NCBI RefSeq assembly: GCF_014678725.1
Contig: NZ_CP061497.1
Coordinates: forward strand, 310,001 to 374,000
DNA: 64,000 nt
Source: Thermomonas sp. XSG
GTDB taxonomy: Bacteria; Pseudomonadota; Gammaproteobacteria; Xanthomonadales; Xanthomonadaceae
Direction: 5' to 3'
In this document: one piece after another, positions 37,357 through 48,938 of the stretch
Layout: each line of letters starts with the position of its first letter
Numbering within the stretch: position 1 is the first letter of the stretch
Made by a program: the position numbers and the translations under genes
The notes under the pieces: model-generated
Seen by the model: only the letters and a program-made list of their open reading frames with translations
Database searches by the model: none
Told to the model about the DNA's origin: nothing

Positions 37357-37845
37357 TCAGACCCGGGAATAGCGCCAGGACAACATGCGCCCGCCGCTGT
37401 AGGGCATCACCCCATGGAACGCCCGCGGATCGTCGTCGAACACCAGTGGCAGGAAGTGGCGGTCGCCCTCCCACAGCGGCAGCTCCAGGAGGCGCTCGCG
37501 TGCCACCCACTCCAGCGCACCTTCCGGGTTGCGCTCCAGCGGCGCGCCTTCGAACGCATCCACCACGAACACGAAACCCAGCCAGTCCTCGCCATGCTTG
37601 CCGAAGCCCGGCCAGCTGATCGTGCCGCGCAGGCGCAGCGACGTGCACTCGATCCCAGCCTCCTCGCGGATCTCGCGGCGCATGCCGGCCAGCACGTCTT
37701 CATCCGGCTCGATTTTCCCGCCCAGGCCGTTGTACTTGCCGAGGTGGTGATCGCCGGGCCGTGCGTTGCGATGGATCATCAGCACGCTGCCGCCATCGGG
37801 CGACAGCACGTAACCGAGGGTGGCGACGATGGGGGTGTAGGGCAT
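37357..37845 (-). CDS. Nudix hydrolase, MutT/8-oxo-dGTPase-like
   Basis: 162 residues from ATG 37845 (AAGGAC upstream); a longer start at 37881 is less likely. The Nudix box is complete in GGKIEPDEDVLAGMRREIRE followed by EAGI (GX5EX7REUXEEXGU). Flanking features such as GKYNGLGGK and the end GGRMLSWRYSRV resemble MTH1/MutT-like oxidised-nucleotide hydrolases. It hydrolyses a nucleoside diphosphate-linked substrate, with 8-oxo-dGTP a reasonable but unproven choice. It is separated by 89 bp from the alcohol dehydrogenase start, same strand. Confidence 0.88.
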   Translation of the reverse strand: MPYTPIVATLGYVLSPDGGSVLMIHRNARPGDHHLGKYNGLGGKIEPDEDVLAGMRREIREEAGIECTSLRLRGTISWPGFGKHGEDWLGFVFVVDAFEGAPLERNPEGALEWVARERLLELPLWEGDRHFLPLVFDDDPRAFHGVMPYSGGRMLSWRYSRV

Positions 37846-37904
37846 GGGGTAGTGTCCTTGCGGGTCAGGGCAGCCGGACATCGGTTCGGCAAAGTCATTT
37901 GCCT

Positions 37905-39002
37905 TTATCTCATCTGCCCGCCCGCTCTCTGCCCATGTCCTCCGGTAAATGCTTGTCTCAGCCAGTCATAACGGAACGGCTCGAACACCAGCAACTGTTC
38001 GATGACCTTTGCCCTCTCCTCCTGTGGCATCTGCGTCAAGATCGAGCGGATCTCCGAATCGACATGCTTGGGGGGCGCACCACGCTCTTCGGCCTTTTGA
38101 TACCACTCATGCCCCAGGGCAATTTCCCGTTGCTCCATGTGGATCGCACCCAACAAGGTGCAGGGACGAAAATCGTCAGGAAGCAATGTGTGCGCATCTT
38201 CCGCCAGGCGCAAGGCTACCTCGCGTCGGTTGAGGTCGCGCAGAGCACCTCCGTGCGTCGTGCGTACCGCCGACTTGAGTTTCGGCGAATGCTGACGCCG
38301 CTCCGGAATGTTGGCCAGCAAATCGTGAGCTTCCTGCGACGCACCGCATTTCCGCAAATGCCCGCTTGCCGTCACCGCCTTCCAGACGTTTGCGGTGGTG
38401 TGGTACTCGGCCAAGGCCGCATCCGCCTCGATGCGATGATACGCGCGCAACACCTGTTCCGTCCGATGTTCACGCCCCTCAGTCGCAAGCCAGACCATCT
38501 CCGTTTCCGCAACACGGCCGCGGTTGTCCAGCCGGGTCAGGATGGCCATCAACCGCTGGAAGTGGTCCTGCTCGACATAGCCCGGAATGCCGTATTTTTC
38601 ACGCAGCGCTTGGTTTCTCCTCCGGGCGATGCAACGCGGGTCGCTCTCGCGGCGCAGCCTGTCCGCTTCGATGGCTTGTTGATGGGCTTGCATCTCCGCA
38701 TTCCGCGCGTCCGCCCTTGCGGTCGCCTCCGCCCGCGCTTGCTCCGCGGCCCCGCGTCGGGCCTCTTGCTCGGCTTGTGCGGCCTTGGCGAAGTCAGCAT
38801 CGGCCATACCGCCTTTCGCATAGCTGCTCAAGGCATGTAGTCCGCGCGAGGCCAAGAACGCTTGCGTGGTTTCCGACGCCGGTCGACCCGCCTCGAGCAA
38901 TTGCAGGATGTTGGCAAGTCTGGTTCCTGGCACGTTGGCCGCCGGCACGTCCTCCACCCGATATCGCTCCGCGCGTTGTCTCACCGAATCCTGCATCAGC
39001 AA
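37905..39002 (-). CDS. Unrecognised protein with coiled coil and helical repeats
   Basis: 365 residues; I recognise no family. Residues about 65-125 are a charged Ala/Arg/Glu-rich coiled coil (AAQAEQEARRGAAEQARAEA), followed by helical repeat-like sequence (about 145-345) reminiscent of TPR arrays (AHDLLANIPERRQHSPKLKS, LRLAEDAHTLLPDD). There is no signal peptide or membrane segment. The start could be either ATG at 39002 or 38996. Codon use is visibly less GC-biased than in its neighbours, and it lies 121 bp from a tRNA-Ser with a duplicated 3' end. Together these suggest acquired DNA (inference). Confidence 0.75.
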   Translation of the reverse strand: MLMQDSVRQRAERYRVEDVPAANVPGTRLANILQLLEAGRPASETTQAFLASRGLHALSSYAKGGMADADFAKAAQAEQEARRGAAEQARAEATARADARNAEMQAHQQAIEADRLRRESDPRCIARRRNQALREKYGIPGYVEQDHFQRLMAILTRLDNRGRVAETEMVWLATEGREHRTEQVLRAYHRIEADAALAEYHTTANVWKAVTASGHLRKCGASQEAHDLLANIPERRQHSPKLKSAVRTTHGGALRDLNRREVALRLAEDAHTLLPDDFRPCTLLGAIHMEQREIALGHEWYQKAEERGAPPKHVDSEIRSILTQMPQEERAKVIEQLLVFEPFRYDWLRQAFTGGHGQRAGGQMR

Positions 39003-39123
39003 TTCCTCTTTGGCCCACCAAGCATGTGGCTACCCCAGAAGCTATCCGAATCGGCAGATTGATTGGGAACCCGGTGCAATCAGGCATCGGCGATGCCCAT
39101 GGCATGCGACAATGACGACCGAG

Positions 39124-39213
39124 GGAAGCGTGGCCGAGTGGTTTAAGGCAGCGGTCTTGAAAACCGCCGATGGGTCAAACCATCCGTGAGTTCGAATCTC
39201 ACCGCTTCCGCCA
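39124..39213 (+). tRNA. tRNA-Ser (TGA anticodon)
   Basis: 90 nt. The acceptor stem GGAAGCG (39124-39130) pairs with CGCTTCC (39203-39209), with discriminator G and an encoded CCA (39211-39213). The anticodon stem GCGGT/ACCGC surrounds loop CTTGAAA, giving anticodon TGA (39158-39160). The long variable arm (GATGGGTCAAACCATC) and T-loop TTCGAAT mark a class II serine tRNA. Confidence 0.97.
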
Positions 39214-39352
39214 AATCGCATTGCATTCCGCAAAGCGGGATCGTGAGTTCGGCGAATCGGCAGGACTGCCGATTTGGACAACCGAAGGCTGCCCCACGCA
39301 CAGCGTGGGGTGAGGCCCAGCGACGGGCCGAATCCATCTCACCGCTTCCGCC
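39196..39352 (+). repeat. Direct repeat of the tRNA-Ser 3' end, possible att scar
   Basis: ATCTCACCGCTTCCGCC occurs at 39196-39212 inside the tRNA and again at 39336-39352. The 123 bp between them hold no gene but two clean hairpins: AATCGGCAG/CTGCCGATT (39255-39274) and CCCCACGC/GCGTGGGG (39292-39310). This is the expected footprint when an element integrates at a tRNA 3' end and is later lost. No integrase is present. Confidence 0.7.
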
Positions 39353-39357
39353 CCCCT

Positions 39358-40341
39358 CTACGCCGCCTTGGCCTTACCGCCGGCCTTGGCCTTGGCCTTT
39401 GCCTTCAGGCATTCCGGGTCGCTGCATTCCAGCCGCGCCTCTTCCAGCATCTTCGGCAGCTTCTGGGCGAGGAAGTCGATGAATACCCGCACCGCCGGCA
39501 GCATGCCGCGGCGCGAGGCGAACACGGCATGCGCGATGCCCTGCGGCAGCCGCCAGTCCGGCAGCACCACTTCCAGCGCACCGCTGCGCACCGCGTCGGC
39601 GCAGATGGTTTCCGGCAGCAACGTGATGCCCACCCCGCCTTCCGCCATCGCCTGCATCATCGGGAAATCGAAGCCGGTGACCCGCGGCTGCAGCTCGATG
39701 CGGCGCACCTCGCCATTGGGGCCGTGCAGCTCCCAGCGCTGGCGGGCCTCGTCTTCGCTCACGCTCAGGGTGACGTGGTCGGCCAGCTCTTCCGGCACGC
39801 GCGGGCGGCCGGCGCGGTCCAGGTATTTGGGGCTGGCGACCAGCAGTTCCTGGATCTGGCCGAAGCTGCGCATCACCAGGCTGCCGTCCTCGTCCAGCTT
39901 GCTGCGCACGCGGATGGCGACGTCCACGCCCTCGTTGATGACATCGACGCGCCGGTTGCTGACGGTCAGCTGCACCCGCACCTTCGGATACAGCGCCATG
40001 AATTCCGGCAGCAGCTTGGGCATCTGCTGCTGCGCCATCGACACCGGCACGCTGACCCGCACGCTGCCGCGCGGCTCGGCGCTGAGCCGGTCCACCGCCT
40101 CGCGCGCGGCCTGCGCCTCGGCCAGCATCGACTGTGCGTGGCGATGCACGCTGGTGCCGACGTCGGTGACGGCGAAGCGCCGCGTGGAACGCTGCAGCAG
40201 GCGCACGCCCAGCTCCGCCTCCAGCGCGCTGATGCGCCGGCTCAGGCGCGACTTGGGAATGCCCAGCGCGCGTTCGGCAGCGGCGAATCCACCGTGGTCG
40301 ACCACCGCGGCGAAGTAGTAGAGATCGTTGAGATCCTGCAT
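39358..40341 (-). CDS. LysR-type transcriptional regulator
   Basis: 327 residues. The N-terminal helix-turn-helix reads [20 protein letters not shown] and [20 protein letters not shown], followed by the LysR substrate-binding domain ([41 protein letters not shown]). The C-terminus has an extra [17 protein letters not shown] tail. It is divergent from the azoreductase gene and probably controls it, as LysR proteins usually regulate the adjacent divergent gene. Its inducer is unknown. The stop codon lies 5 bp beyond the tRNA-derived repeat. Confidence 0.92.
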   Translation of the reverse strand: MQDLNDLYYFAAVVDHGGFAAAERALGIPKSRLSRRISALEAELGVRLLQRSTRRFAVTDVGTSVHRHAQSMLAEAQAAREAVDRLSAEPRGSVRVSVPVSMAQQQMPKLLPEFMALYPKVRVQLTVSNRRVDVINEGVDVAIRVRSKLDEDGSLVMRSFGQIQELLVASPKYLDRAGRPRVPEELADHVTLSVSEDEARQRWELHGPNGEVRRIELQPRVTGFDFPMMQAMAEGGVGITLLPETICADAVRSGALEVVLPDWRLPQGIAHAVFASRRGMLPAVRVFIDFLAQKLPKMLEEARLECSDPECLKAKAKAKAGGKAKAA

Positions 40342-40349
40342 TGGGGCAA

Positions 40350-40389
40350 TTCCAAATATGGAACGTAAAGTAGTATTTGACTTACTTTA
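40350..40389. promoter_or_regulatory. Divergent lysR/azoR control region with two inverted repeats
   Basis: TTCC-AAATAT-GGAA (40350-40363) and TAAAGTA-N10-TACTTTA (40366-40389) lie side by side in an AT-rich 115-bp gap between the divergent genes. The second has the size and spacing of a LysR-type activator site. Promoters for both genes must be here. Confidence 0.6.
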
Positions 40390-40456
40390 TCCCAAAAAAG
40401 CAACAATCTACATTGATCCCATCGCGGCTGCGCCGCACCTACCGGGATCGCCCACC

Positions 40457-41041
40457 ATGAAACTGCTGCATCTGGACTCCAGCATCCTCGCCGAAAACTC
40501 CGCCAGCCGCGAACTCTCCGCTGCCATCGTGGCCCGCTGGCAACGCGAGGTCCCAGGCATCGAGGTCCTCCACCGCGACCTTGCCGGCAGCCACGCCCTG
40601 CCCCATCTCGACGGCGCCAGCCTGGCCAAGGCGGACGCCGTGCAGGCGGCCCGTGCACAGCGCGCGCTGGATGAGTTCCTGGCCGCCGACGTGGTGGTCA
40701 TCGGCGCGCCAATGTACAACTTCGGCATCCCCAGCCAACTCAAGGCATGGATCGACCGGGTGGCGGTGGCCGGGCAGACCTTCCGCTACACCGAAGCCGG
40801 CCCGGTGGGGCTGGCCGGCGGCAAGAAGGTGATCGTGGCCGGGACCTACGGCGGGCTGTACCCGGTGGAGGAAGGGCGAAATTTCATCGAGCCCTACCTG
40901 CGCCAGGTGTTCGGCTTCTTCGGCATCGACGACATCAGCTTCATCACGGCCGAGGGCCTGGCCATCTCGCCCGCAATGCGCAGCGAAGCCATGGCCGCCG
41001 CCCATGCGCGGATCGACGAGGCGCTGCCGCTGGCGGCTTGA
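40457..41041 (+). CDS. azoR: FMN-dependent NADH:quinone/azo oxidoreductase
   Basis: 194 residues of flavodoxin-like fold. The N-terminal [17 protein letters not shown] holds the FMN phosphate site, and [20 protein letters not shown] and TYGGLYP are the AzoR family signatures. It reduces quinones, azo dyes and nitro compounds using NADH, usually as a thiol/electrophile-stress defence. ATG 40457 is preceded by GGGATCGCCCACC (weak ribosome site); an upstream ATG at 40328 would overlap lysR. It is divergent from and probably controlled by the LysR regulator. Confidence 0.92.
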   Translation: MKLLHLDSSILAENSASRELSAAIVARWQREVPGIEVLHRDLAGSHALPHLDGASLAKADAVQAARAQRALDEFLAADVVVIGAPMYNFGIPSQLKAWIDRVAVAGQTFRYTEAGPVGLAGGKKVIVAGTYGGLYPVEEGRNFIEPYLRQVFGFFGIDDISFITAEGLAISPAMRSEAMAAAHARIDEALPLAA

Positions 41042-41052
41042 CGGCGCCCCGC

Positions 41053-41097
41053 GATGCAAACGCGAACGGGCCCTCCCGGACCCGTTCGCTTTGCATC
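41053..41097. terminator. Bidirectional terminator between azoR and serS
   Basis: GATGCAAA-C-GCGAACGGG (41053-41070) pairs with CCCGTTCGC-TTTGCATC (41081-41097) around a 10-nt loop, with one bulged C. The A/T part of the stem supplies a short T-stretch in each direction. Confidence 0.8.
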
Positions 41098-41108
41098 GGT
41101 GGCGGCGA

Positions 41109-43181
<2,073 letters not shown>

Positions 43182-43238
43182 CGCCGGGCAAGGCATGGGT
43201 CGCGCGCAACACCCGTCCGCGGGGCGCGTTCGCCCCGG

Positions 43239-44645
43239 TCATCCCGCCTCGCTCTTGATCCCGCCCTTCGTCAGCGCCGCCGGGTCCAGCAGCTTGCGCA
43301 GCTGCTTTTCGCTCAGGTCGCTGTCTTCCAGCGCCACCTCCAGCACCGGGCGCCGCTCGGCATAGGCACGCTTGGCGATCTTCGCGGCCTTCTCGTAGCC
43401 GATCACCGGATTGAGCGCGGTGACGAGGATGGGGTTGCGGTCCAGCGCCTGCGCCACCACGTCGCGGCGGATCTTCAGGGTGGCGATGGCGTTGTCGGCC
43501 AGCTCGCGCATGGCATTCGCCAGCAGGCCGATCGCCTCGTCCAGGTTGCCGGCCAGCAGCGGCAGCATCACGTTGAGCTGGAAGTTGCCGCTCTGCCCGG
43601 CCACGGTATTGGCCTGGTGCAGCCCGATCACCTGCGCGCAGACCATGCACAGCGCCTCGGGGATCACGGGATTCACCTTGCCCGGCATGATCGAACTGCC
43701 GGGCTGCAGCGCCTGCAGCTCGATCTCGCCCAGCCCTGCCAGCGGGCCGGAGTTCATCCAGCGCAGGTCGTTGCCGATCTTCATGAGCGCCACCGCCAGT
43801 GCGCTCAGCTGACCGGACAGCTCCACCAGGTCGTCCTGCGCGGCCAAGCCTTCGAAGGTGTTGGGGTTCTGACTGAAACCCAGACCGGTGGCGGCGTTGA
43901 GCGCCTTTGCCACCGCTTTGCCGAACTTTGGATGGGCGTTGATGCCGGTGCCGATGGCGGTACCGCCGATCGGCAGCCGCGCCACCCGCTTCAGGCTGTC
44001 CTCGATCCGCGCCTGCGCCGACGCCAGCTGCGCCTCCCAGGCGCCGAACTCCTGCGCGAAAGTCAGCGGCATCGCATCCATCAGGTGGGTGCGCCCGGTC
44101 TTCACCACCGCACCGATCGCCTTGGCCTGGGCGTCGATGGTGTTGCGCAGATGCTCCAGCTGCGGCAGCAGCGCGGCTTCGGTTTCGCGGACCGCCATCA
44201 CCCGCAGCGCGGTGGGGATGGTGTCGTTGCTGCTCTGGCCTAGGTTGACGTGGTCGTTCGGATGGACCGACAGGCCGGTGGCCTTGCCAGCGAGGTGCGC
44301 GATCACCTCGTTGGCGTTCATGTTGGAGGACGTGCCGGATCCGGTCTGGTAGCGGTCGATCGGGAACTGGTCGGCATGGGCGCCACCGGCCACGGCGGTG
44401 GCGGCCTCGACGATGGCGTCGGCGCGCTTGCCATCCAGCAGCCCCAGGTGCCCGTTGACCAGCGCCGCCGAGGCCTTCACCAGCGCCAGCGCGCGGATGA
44501 ATGCCGCCGGCATCGGCCGTCCGGAGATGTGGAAATTGTCCACCGCGCGCTGGGTCTGCGCCCCCCACAGCGCATCTGCGGGCACCTGCAGCTTGCCCAT
44601 GCTGTCGTGTTCGCTACGGAATCCCTTGCGCTTGCTGCTGGCCAT
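43239..44645 (-). CDS. fumC: Class II fumarate hydratase
   Basis: 468 residues. Signatures are QTGSGTSSNMNANEVI, the catalytic-base region (KTGRTHLMDAMPLTF) and GSSIMPGKVNPV, the fumarase/aspartase superfamily motif. It hydrates fumarate to malate in the citric-acid cycle without an iron-sulfur cluster. ATG 44645 has AGGGCGAC upstream. A convergent TonB-like gene ends 57 bp away. On the other side it is divergent from purB, another member of the same superfamily, with a 119-bp gap. Confidence 0.95.
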   Translation of the reverse strand: MASSKRKGFRSEHDSMGKLQVPADALWGAQTQRAVDNFHISGRPMPAAFIRALALVKASAALVNGHLGLLDGKRADAIVEAATAVAGGAHADQFPIDRYQTGSGTSSNMNANEVIAHLAGKATGLSVHPNDHVNLGQSSNDTIPTALRVMAVRETEAALLPQLEHLRNTIDAQAKAIGAVVKTGRTHLMDAMPLTFAQEFGAWEAQLASAQARIEDSLKRVARLPIGGTAIGTGINAHPKFGKAVAKALNAATGLGFSQNPNTFEGLAAQDDLVELSGQLSALAVALMKIGNDLRWMNSGPLAGLGEIELQALQPGSSIMPGKVNPVIPEALCMVCAQVIGLHQANTVAGQSGNFQLNVMLPLLAGNLDEAIGLLANAMRELADNAIATLKIRRDVVAQALDRNPILVTALNPVIGYEKAAKIAKRAYAERRPVLEVALEDSDLSEKQLRKLLDPAALTKGGIKSEAG

Positions 44646-44665
44646 GTCGCCCTGCCGTTCATTGA

Positions 44666-46129
<1,464 letters not shown>

Positions 46130-46130
46130 G

Positions 46131-47060
46131 GTGCCGTACGGCCGCCAAGGAGTCCTCGTGGCGGCCATGCTGGCGCTGGCGGCCTGCGCCTCGCGGACCG
46201 CACCGTCGCTGGACCGCGCGGCCCCCGGCGCAACGCATGAAGACGGCGTGCCGGCCTGCCCGGCCGACGCCAGCCCGATGGACGGCTGGAACGACCGCGC
46301 GCCGCCGCGCAGGATCTTCGGCAACACCTACTACGTCGGCACCTGCGGCATCGCGGCCATCCTGGTGGTGGGCGATGCCGGCGCGATCCTGATCGACGGC
46401 GCAACCGACCGCGCACCCGCCGCCATCCTCGCCAACATCCGCGCGCTCGGCTTCGCCCCCCGCGACATCAGGCGGCTGCTCAACACCCACGAGCACATGG
46501 ACCATGCCGGCGGACTGGCTGGCCTGCAGCGCGCCACTGGCGCCCCCGTGCTGGCCCGTGCCCCCGCGGTCGCCACCCTGCGCAGCGGCAAGCCAGGCCA
46601 GGACGACCCGCAGCTGGGCGAGCTGGCCGGCTTTCCGGCCGTGGCGGACGTGCGCACATTGAGCGAAGCCGAAACCGTCCGGATTGGCGACCTCGTGCTG
46701 CAATCGCATGCAACCCCCGGCCACGCTCCCGGTGGCACCAGCTGGACCTGGCGGTCCTGCGAGGGCCCACGCTGCCTCGACATCGCCTACGTCGACAGTC
46801 ACACCGCGCTGACCGACGGCCACTACCGCTTCGCCGACCACCCCGGCTACGTGGCCGCGTTCGAACGCAGCCTCGACACCGTCGCTGGCCTGCCCTGCGA
46901 CCTGCTCCTCACCCCGCACCCGGCCGCCAGCAACCTGCTGGCGCGGCTACATGGCGAGGCGCCGCTGGTCGATGCCGGCGCCTGCAAGGCCTTCTCCGCG
47001 AATGCGCGCACCAATCTCCGCGTGCGCCTGGCCAACGAACGCAAGGAACCGTCGCGATGA
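46131..47060 (+). CDS. Subclass B3 metallo-beta-lactamase, predicted lipoprotein
   Basis: 309 residues from a GTG start, chosen because GGGAGG lies 6 nt upstream and because it yields a full lipoprotein signal (MLALAAC, Cys19). Zinc ligands of subclass B3 are in place: His120, His122, Asp124 and His125 in NTHEHMDHAGG, His198 in TPGHAPGGTSW, and His263 in LLTPHPAASN. B3 enzymes hydrolyse most beta-lactams including carbapenems; actual activity here is untested. The gene is 1 bp after purB and overlaps roxA by 4 bp, an embedded, vertically inherited-looking position with no mobile elements. Confidence 0.88.
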   Translation: MPYGRQGVLVAAMLALAACASRTAPSLDRAAPGATHEDGVPACPADASPMDGWNDRAPPRRIFGNTYYVGTCGIAAILVVGDAGAILIDGATDRAPAAILANIRALGFAPRDIRRLLNTHEHMDHAGGLAGLQRATGAPVLARAPAVATLRSGKPGQDDPQLGELAGFPAVADVRTLSEAETVRIGDLVLQSHATPGHAPGGTSWTWRSCEGPRCLDIAYVDSHTALTDGHYRFADHPGYVAAFERSLDTVAGLPCDLLLTPHPAASNLLARLHGEAPLVDAGACKAFSANARTNLRVRLANERKEPSR

Positions 47061-48283
47061 CCGACGCACGCCCCACGGCGACACCTCCCATCGAGATCGA
47101 CGCCGCCGCCGGGCCGGCCCCGCTGGGCATGCCGCCGGCGACGTTCCTGCGCGACTACTGGCAGAAGCGCCCGCTGCTGGTCCGCAACGCCTTCCCCGGC
47201 TATGCGTCCCCGATCGAACCCGAAGACCTCGCTGGCCTTGCCTGCGAGGACGGCGTGCTGGCGCGACTGATCGAGCACGACAAGGCCAGCGATGGCTGGA
47301 AGGTGCGCCACGGGCCGTTCGCCGAGGACGATTTCCCCGGCCTGCCCGACCATGACTGGACCCTGCTGGTGCAGGACGTGGACAAGTGGGACGCCGACAT
47401 CCGCACCCTGCTCGCCCATTTCGATTTCCTGCCGCGCTGGCGGATCGACGACGTGATGGTGAGCTTCGCCGCCACCGGCGGATCGGTAGGCGCGCACGTG
47501 GACCAGTACGACGTGTTCCTGCTGCAGGCGCACGGCCAGCGGCGCTGGCAGATCGATGCCAGCGCCCACCCGTCGCTGGATTTCCGCAACGACGTGGACA
47601 TCAAGCTCCTGCGCGAATTTCACCCGACCCACGACTGGGTGCTGCAACCCGGCGACATGCTCTACCTGCCGCCGGGTGTGCCGCACCACGGGGTGGCGGA
47701 AAGCCCCTGCCTGACCTTCTCCGTGGGCATGCGCGCGCCCGCCGCAGCCGAACTGCTGGGCGACTACGCCGACACGCTGGCCGCCGACGCGCCGGACGAA
47801 CTGCGCTACGCCGATCCGGACCTGGCCCTGCCGGGCGACGCCGGCGAGATCGACGATGCGGCCATGCAGCGGGTGGAAGCCGCCCTGCACCAGCTGCGGA
47901 TGGACGATCCCGACCGCTTCGGCGACTGGTTCGGCAGCTTCATCACCACCTACCGCAGCGCGGTGCTGCCTGCCGCCGAGGAACATCCGCTGCCGCGCGC
48001 CGCGATGGAACAGGCGCTGGCCGGCGGCGCGCAGCTGTGGCGGCACCCCTGGTCGCGCATGGCCTGGCGCCGCGCCCGCCAAGGGGGCGACGCGGACCCG
48101 GGCCGGCTGTATGCAGGCGGCACCGCCTATCCGCTTGGCTTGGACGACGCCCGCCGGGTGGCCGCCGCGGACAGCATCGACCACACGCTGTACGCTGGGC
48201 TGGGCGAGTCGGGACGGGCGGCGGTGGTCGCCCTGCTGGCCGCCGGCCACTACCGGCTGGAACAGGAGGAGGACGAAGCATGA
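47057..48283 (+). CDS. roxA: Ribosomal oxygenase RoxA (YcfD type, JmjC cupin)
   Basis: 408 residues. The JmjC-type 2-oxoglutarate/iron domain has the YcfD signature GAHVDQYDVFLLQAHGQRRW (His and Asp iron ligands) and the distal His in LPPGVPHHGVA. The early DYWQKRPLLVRNAF is the family N-terminus and the C-terminal winged helix is about 300-408. In E. coli the homologue hydroxylates an arginine of ribosomal protein L16. ATG overlaps the beta-lactamase stop (ATGA), and its own stop overlaps the next gene (ATGA). Confidence 0.92.
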   Translation: MTDARPTATPPIEIDAAAGPAPLGMPPATFLRDYWQKRPLLVRNAFPGYASPIEPEDLAGLACEDGVLARLIEHDKASDGWKVRHGPFAEDDFPGLPDHDWTLLVQDVDKWDADIRTLLAHFDFLPRWRIDDVMVSFAATGGSVGAHVDQYDVFLLQAHGQRRWQIDASAHPSLDFRNDVDIKLLREFHPTHDWVLQPGDMLYLPPGVPHHGVAESPCLTFSVGMRAPAAAELLGDYADTLAADAPDELRYADPDLALPGDAGEIDDAAMQRVEAALHQLRMDDPDRFGDWFGSFITTYRSAVLPAAEEHPLPRAAMEQALAGGAQLWRHPWSRMAWRRARQGGDADPGRLYAGGTAYPLGLDDARRVAAADSIDHTLYAGLGESGRAAVVALLAAGHYRLEQEEDEA

Positions 48284-48777
48284 ACGGCGACCCCAGCAGC
48301 GAACCGGTCCGCATCACCGACCATCCGGCGGCCATCGAGGCCGCCACCCGCATCGCCGCGGACGCACGGCGCAGCCTGTGGATCCGCAGCCTCGACCTTG
48401 AAGGCTGGCTGTTCGACCACCCCGACTTCCTGGCCGCGCTGCGCGGCTTCGCCACCTCCGGCCGCGACGTGCAGGTACTGGTGCTGCTGCACGATGCCGC
48501 CGCCCCGCAAGCCGCCCACGCCAAGCTGCTGGCGCTGGCCCAGCGTCTGCCCAGCGTGTTCCAGTTCCGTCAGGTGGACGATCCCGTCTACCGCGAGGAG
48601 CGCGTGGCGCTGGTTGCCAATGACGCCGGCGGCTACTACGTCCGCACCCAGGGCGACCGCGTGGAAGGCATCGCCGCGTTCGATGCGCGCGCGCGGGTGC
48701 GCCAGCTGCAGCAGCGTTTCGAGGAAATCTGGGAGCGTTCCCGCCCGGTAACCGAATATCGCGCCCTCGGGATATGA
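48280..48777 (+). CDS. Small conserved-looking protein (DUF7931-like), function unknown
   Basis: 165 residues, cytoplasmic, no membrane segment. The segments ATRIAADARRSLWIRSLDLE, EGWLFDHPDFLAALRGFATS and RQLQQRFEEIWERS resemble a domain that in related bacteria is often fused to or adjacent to GNAT acetyltransferases. Its fold looks phospholipase-D-like (inference). It is coupled to roxA by ATGA overlap and is last in the purB-bla-roxA unit. No function can be assigned. Confidence 0.75.
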   Translation: MNGDPSSEPVRITDHPAAIEAATRIAADARRSLWIRSLDLEGWLFDHPDFLAALRGFATSGRDVQVLVLLHDAAAPQAAHAKLLALAQRLPSVFQFRQVDDPVYREERVALVANDAGGYYVRTQGDRVEGIAAFDARARVRQLQQRFEEIWERSRPVTEYRALGI

Positions 48778-48828
48778 AATCGCCGCGTTCTTGACTTTGG
48801 TCGCATGCGCCCGCGACACCCCAGCGGC

Positions 48829-48834
48829 TATAAT
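48829..48834 (+). promoter_or_regulatory. Likely -10 element of the sucABlpd promoter
   Basis: TATAAT in GGCTATAATTCC, 105 bp before the sucA start. No matching -35 is at normal distance (TTGACT at 48791 is 32 bp upstream of it), so activation by a regulator or an alternative -35 is likely. Confidence 0.5.
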
Positions 48835-48938
48835 TCCGACTCTTTGCTTGCGCGCATTCAGAATTTGTCCCGCCCGGTCTGGCGCCAGTACCGGCGCGGG
48901 CGCACCCCCCACCCCACCGATAGGTTGCTAGCCACACC

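Noticed and set aside
39214-39335. A second tRNA or tRNA-like gene after tRNA-Ser
   Set aside because: Only fragments of the T-arm and acceptor sequence recur; no complete cloverleaf can be drawn.
48791-48834. TTGACT and TATAAT as one sucA promoter
   Set aside because: The two hexamers are 32 bp apart, far beyond the usual 16-18; only the -10 was kept.
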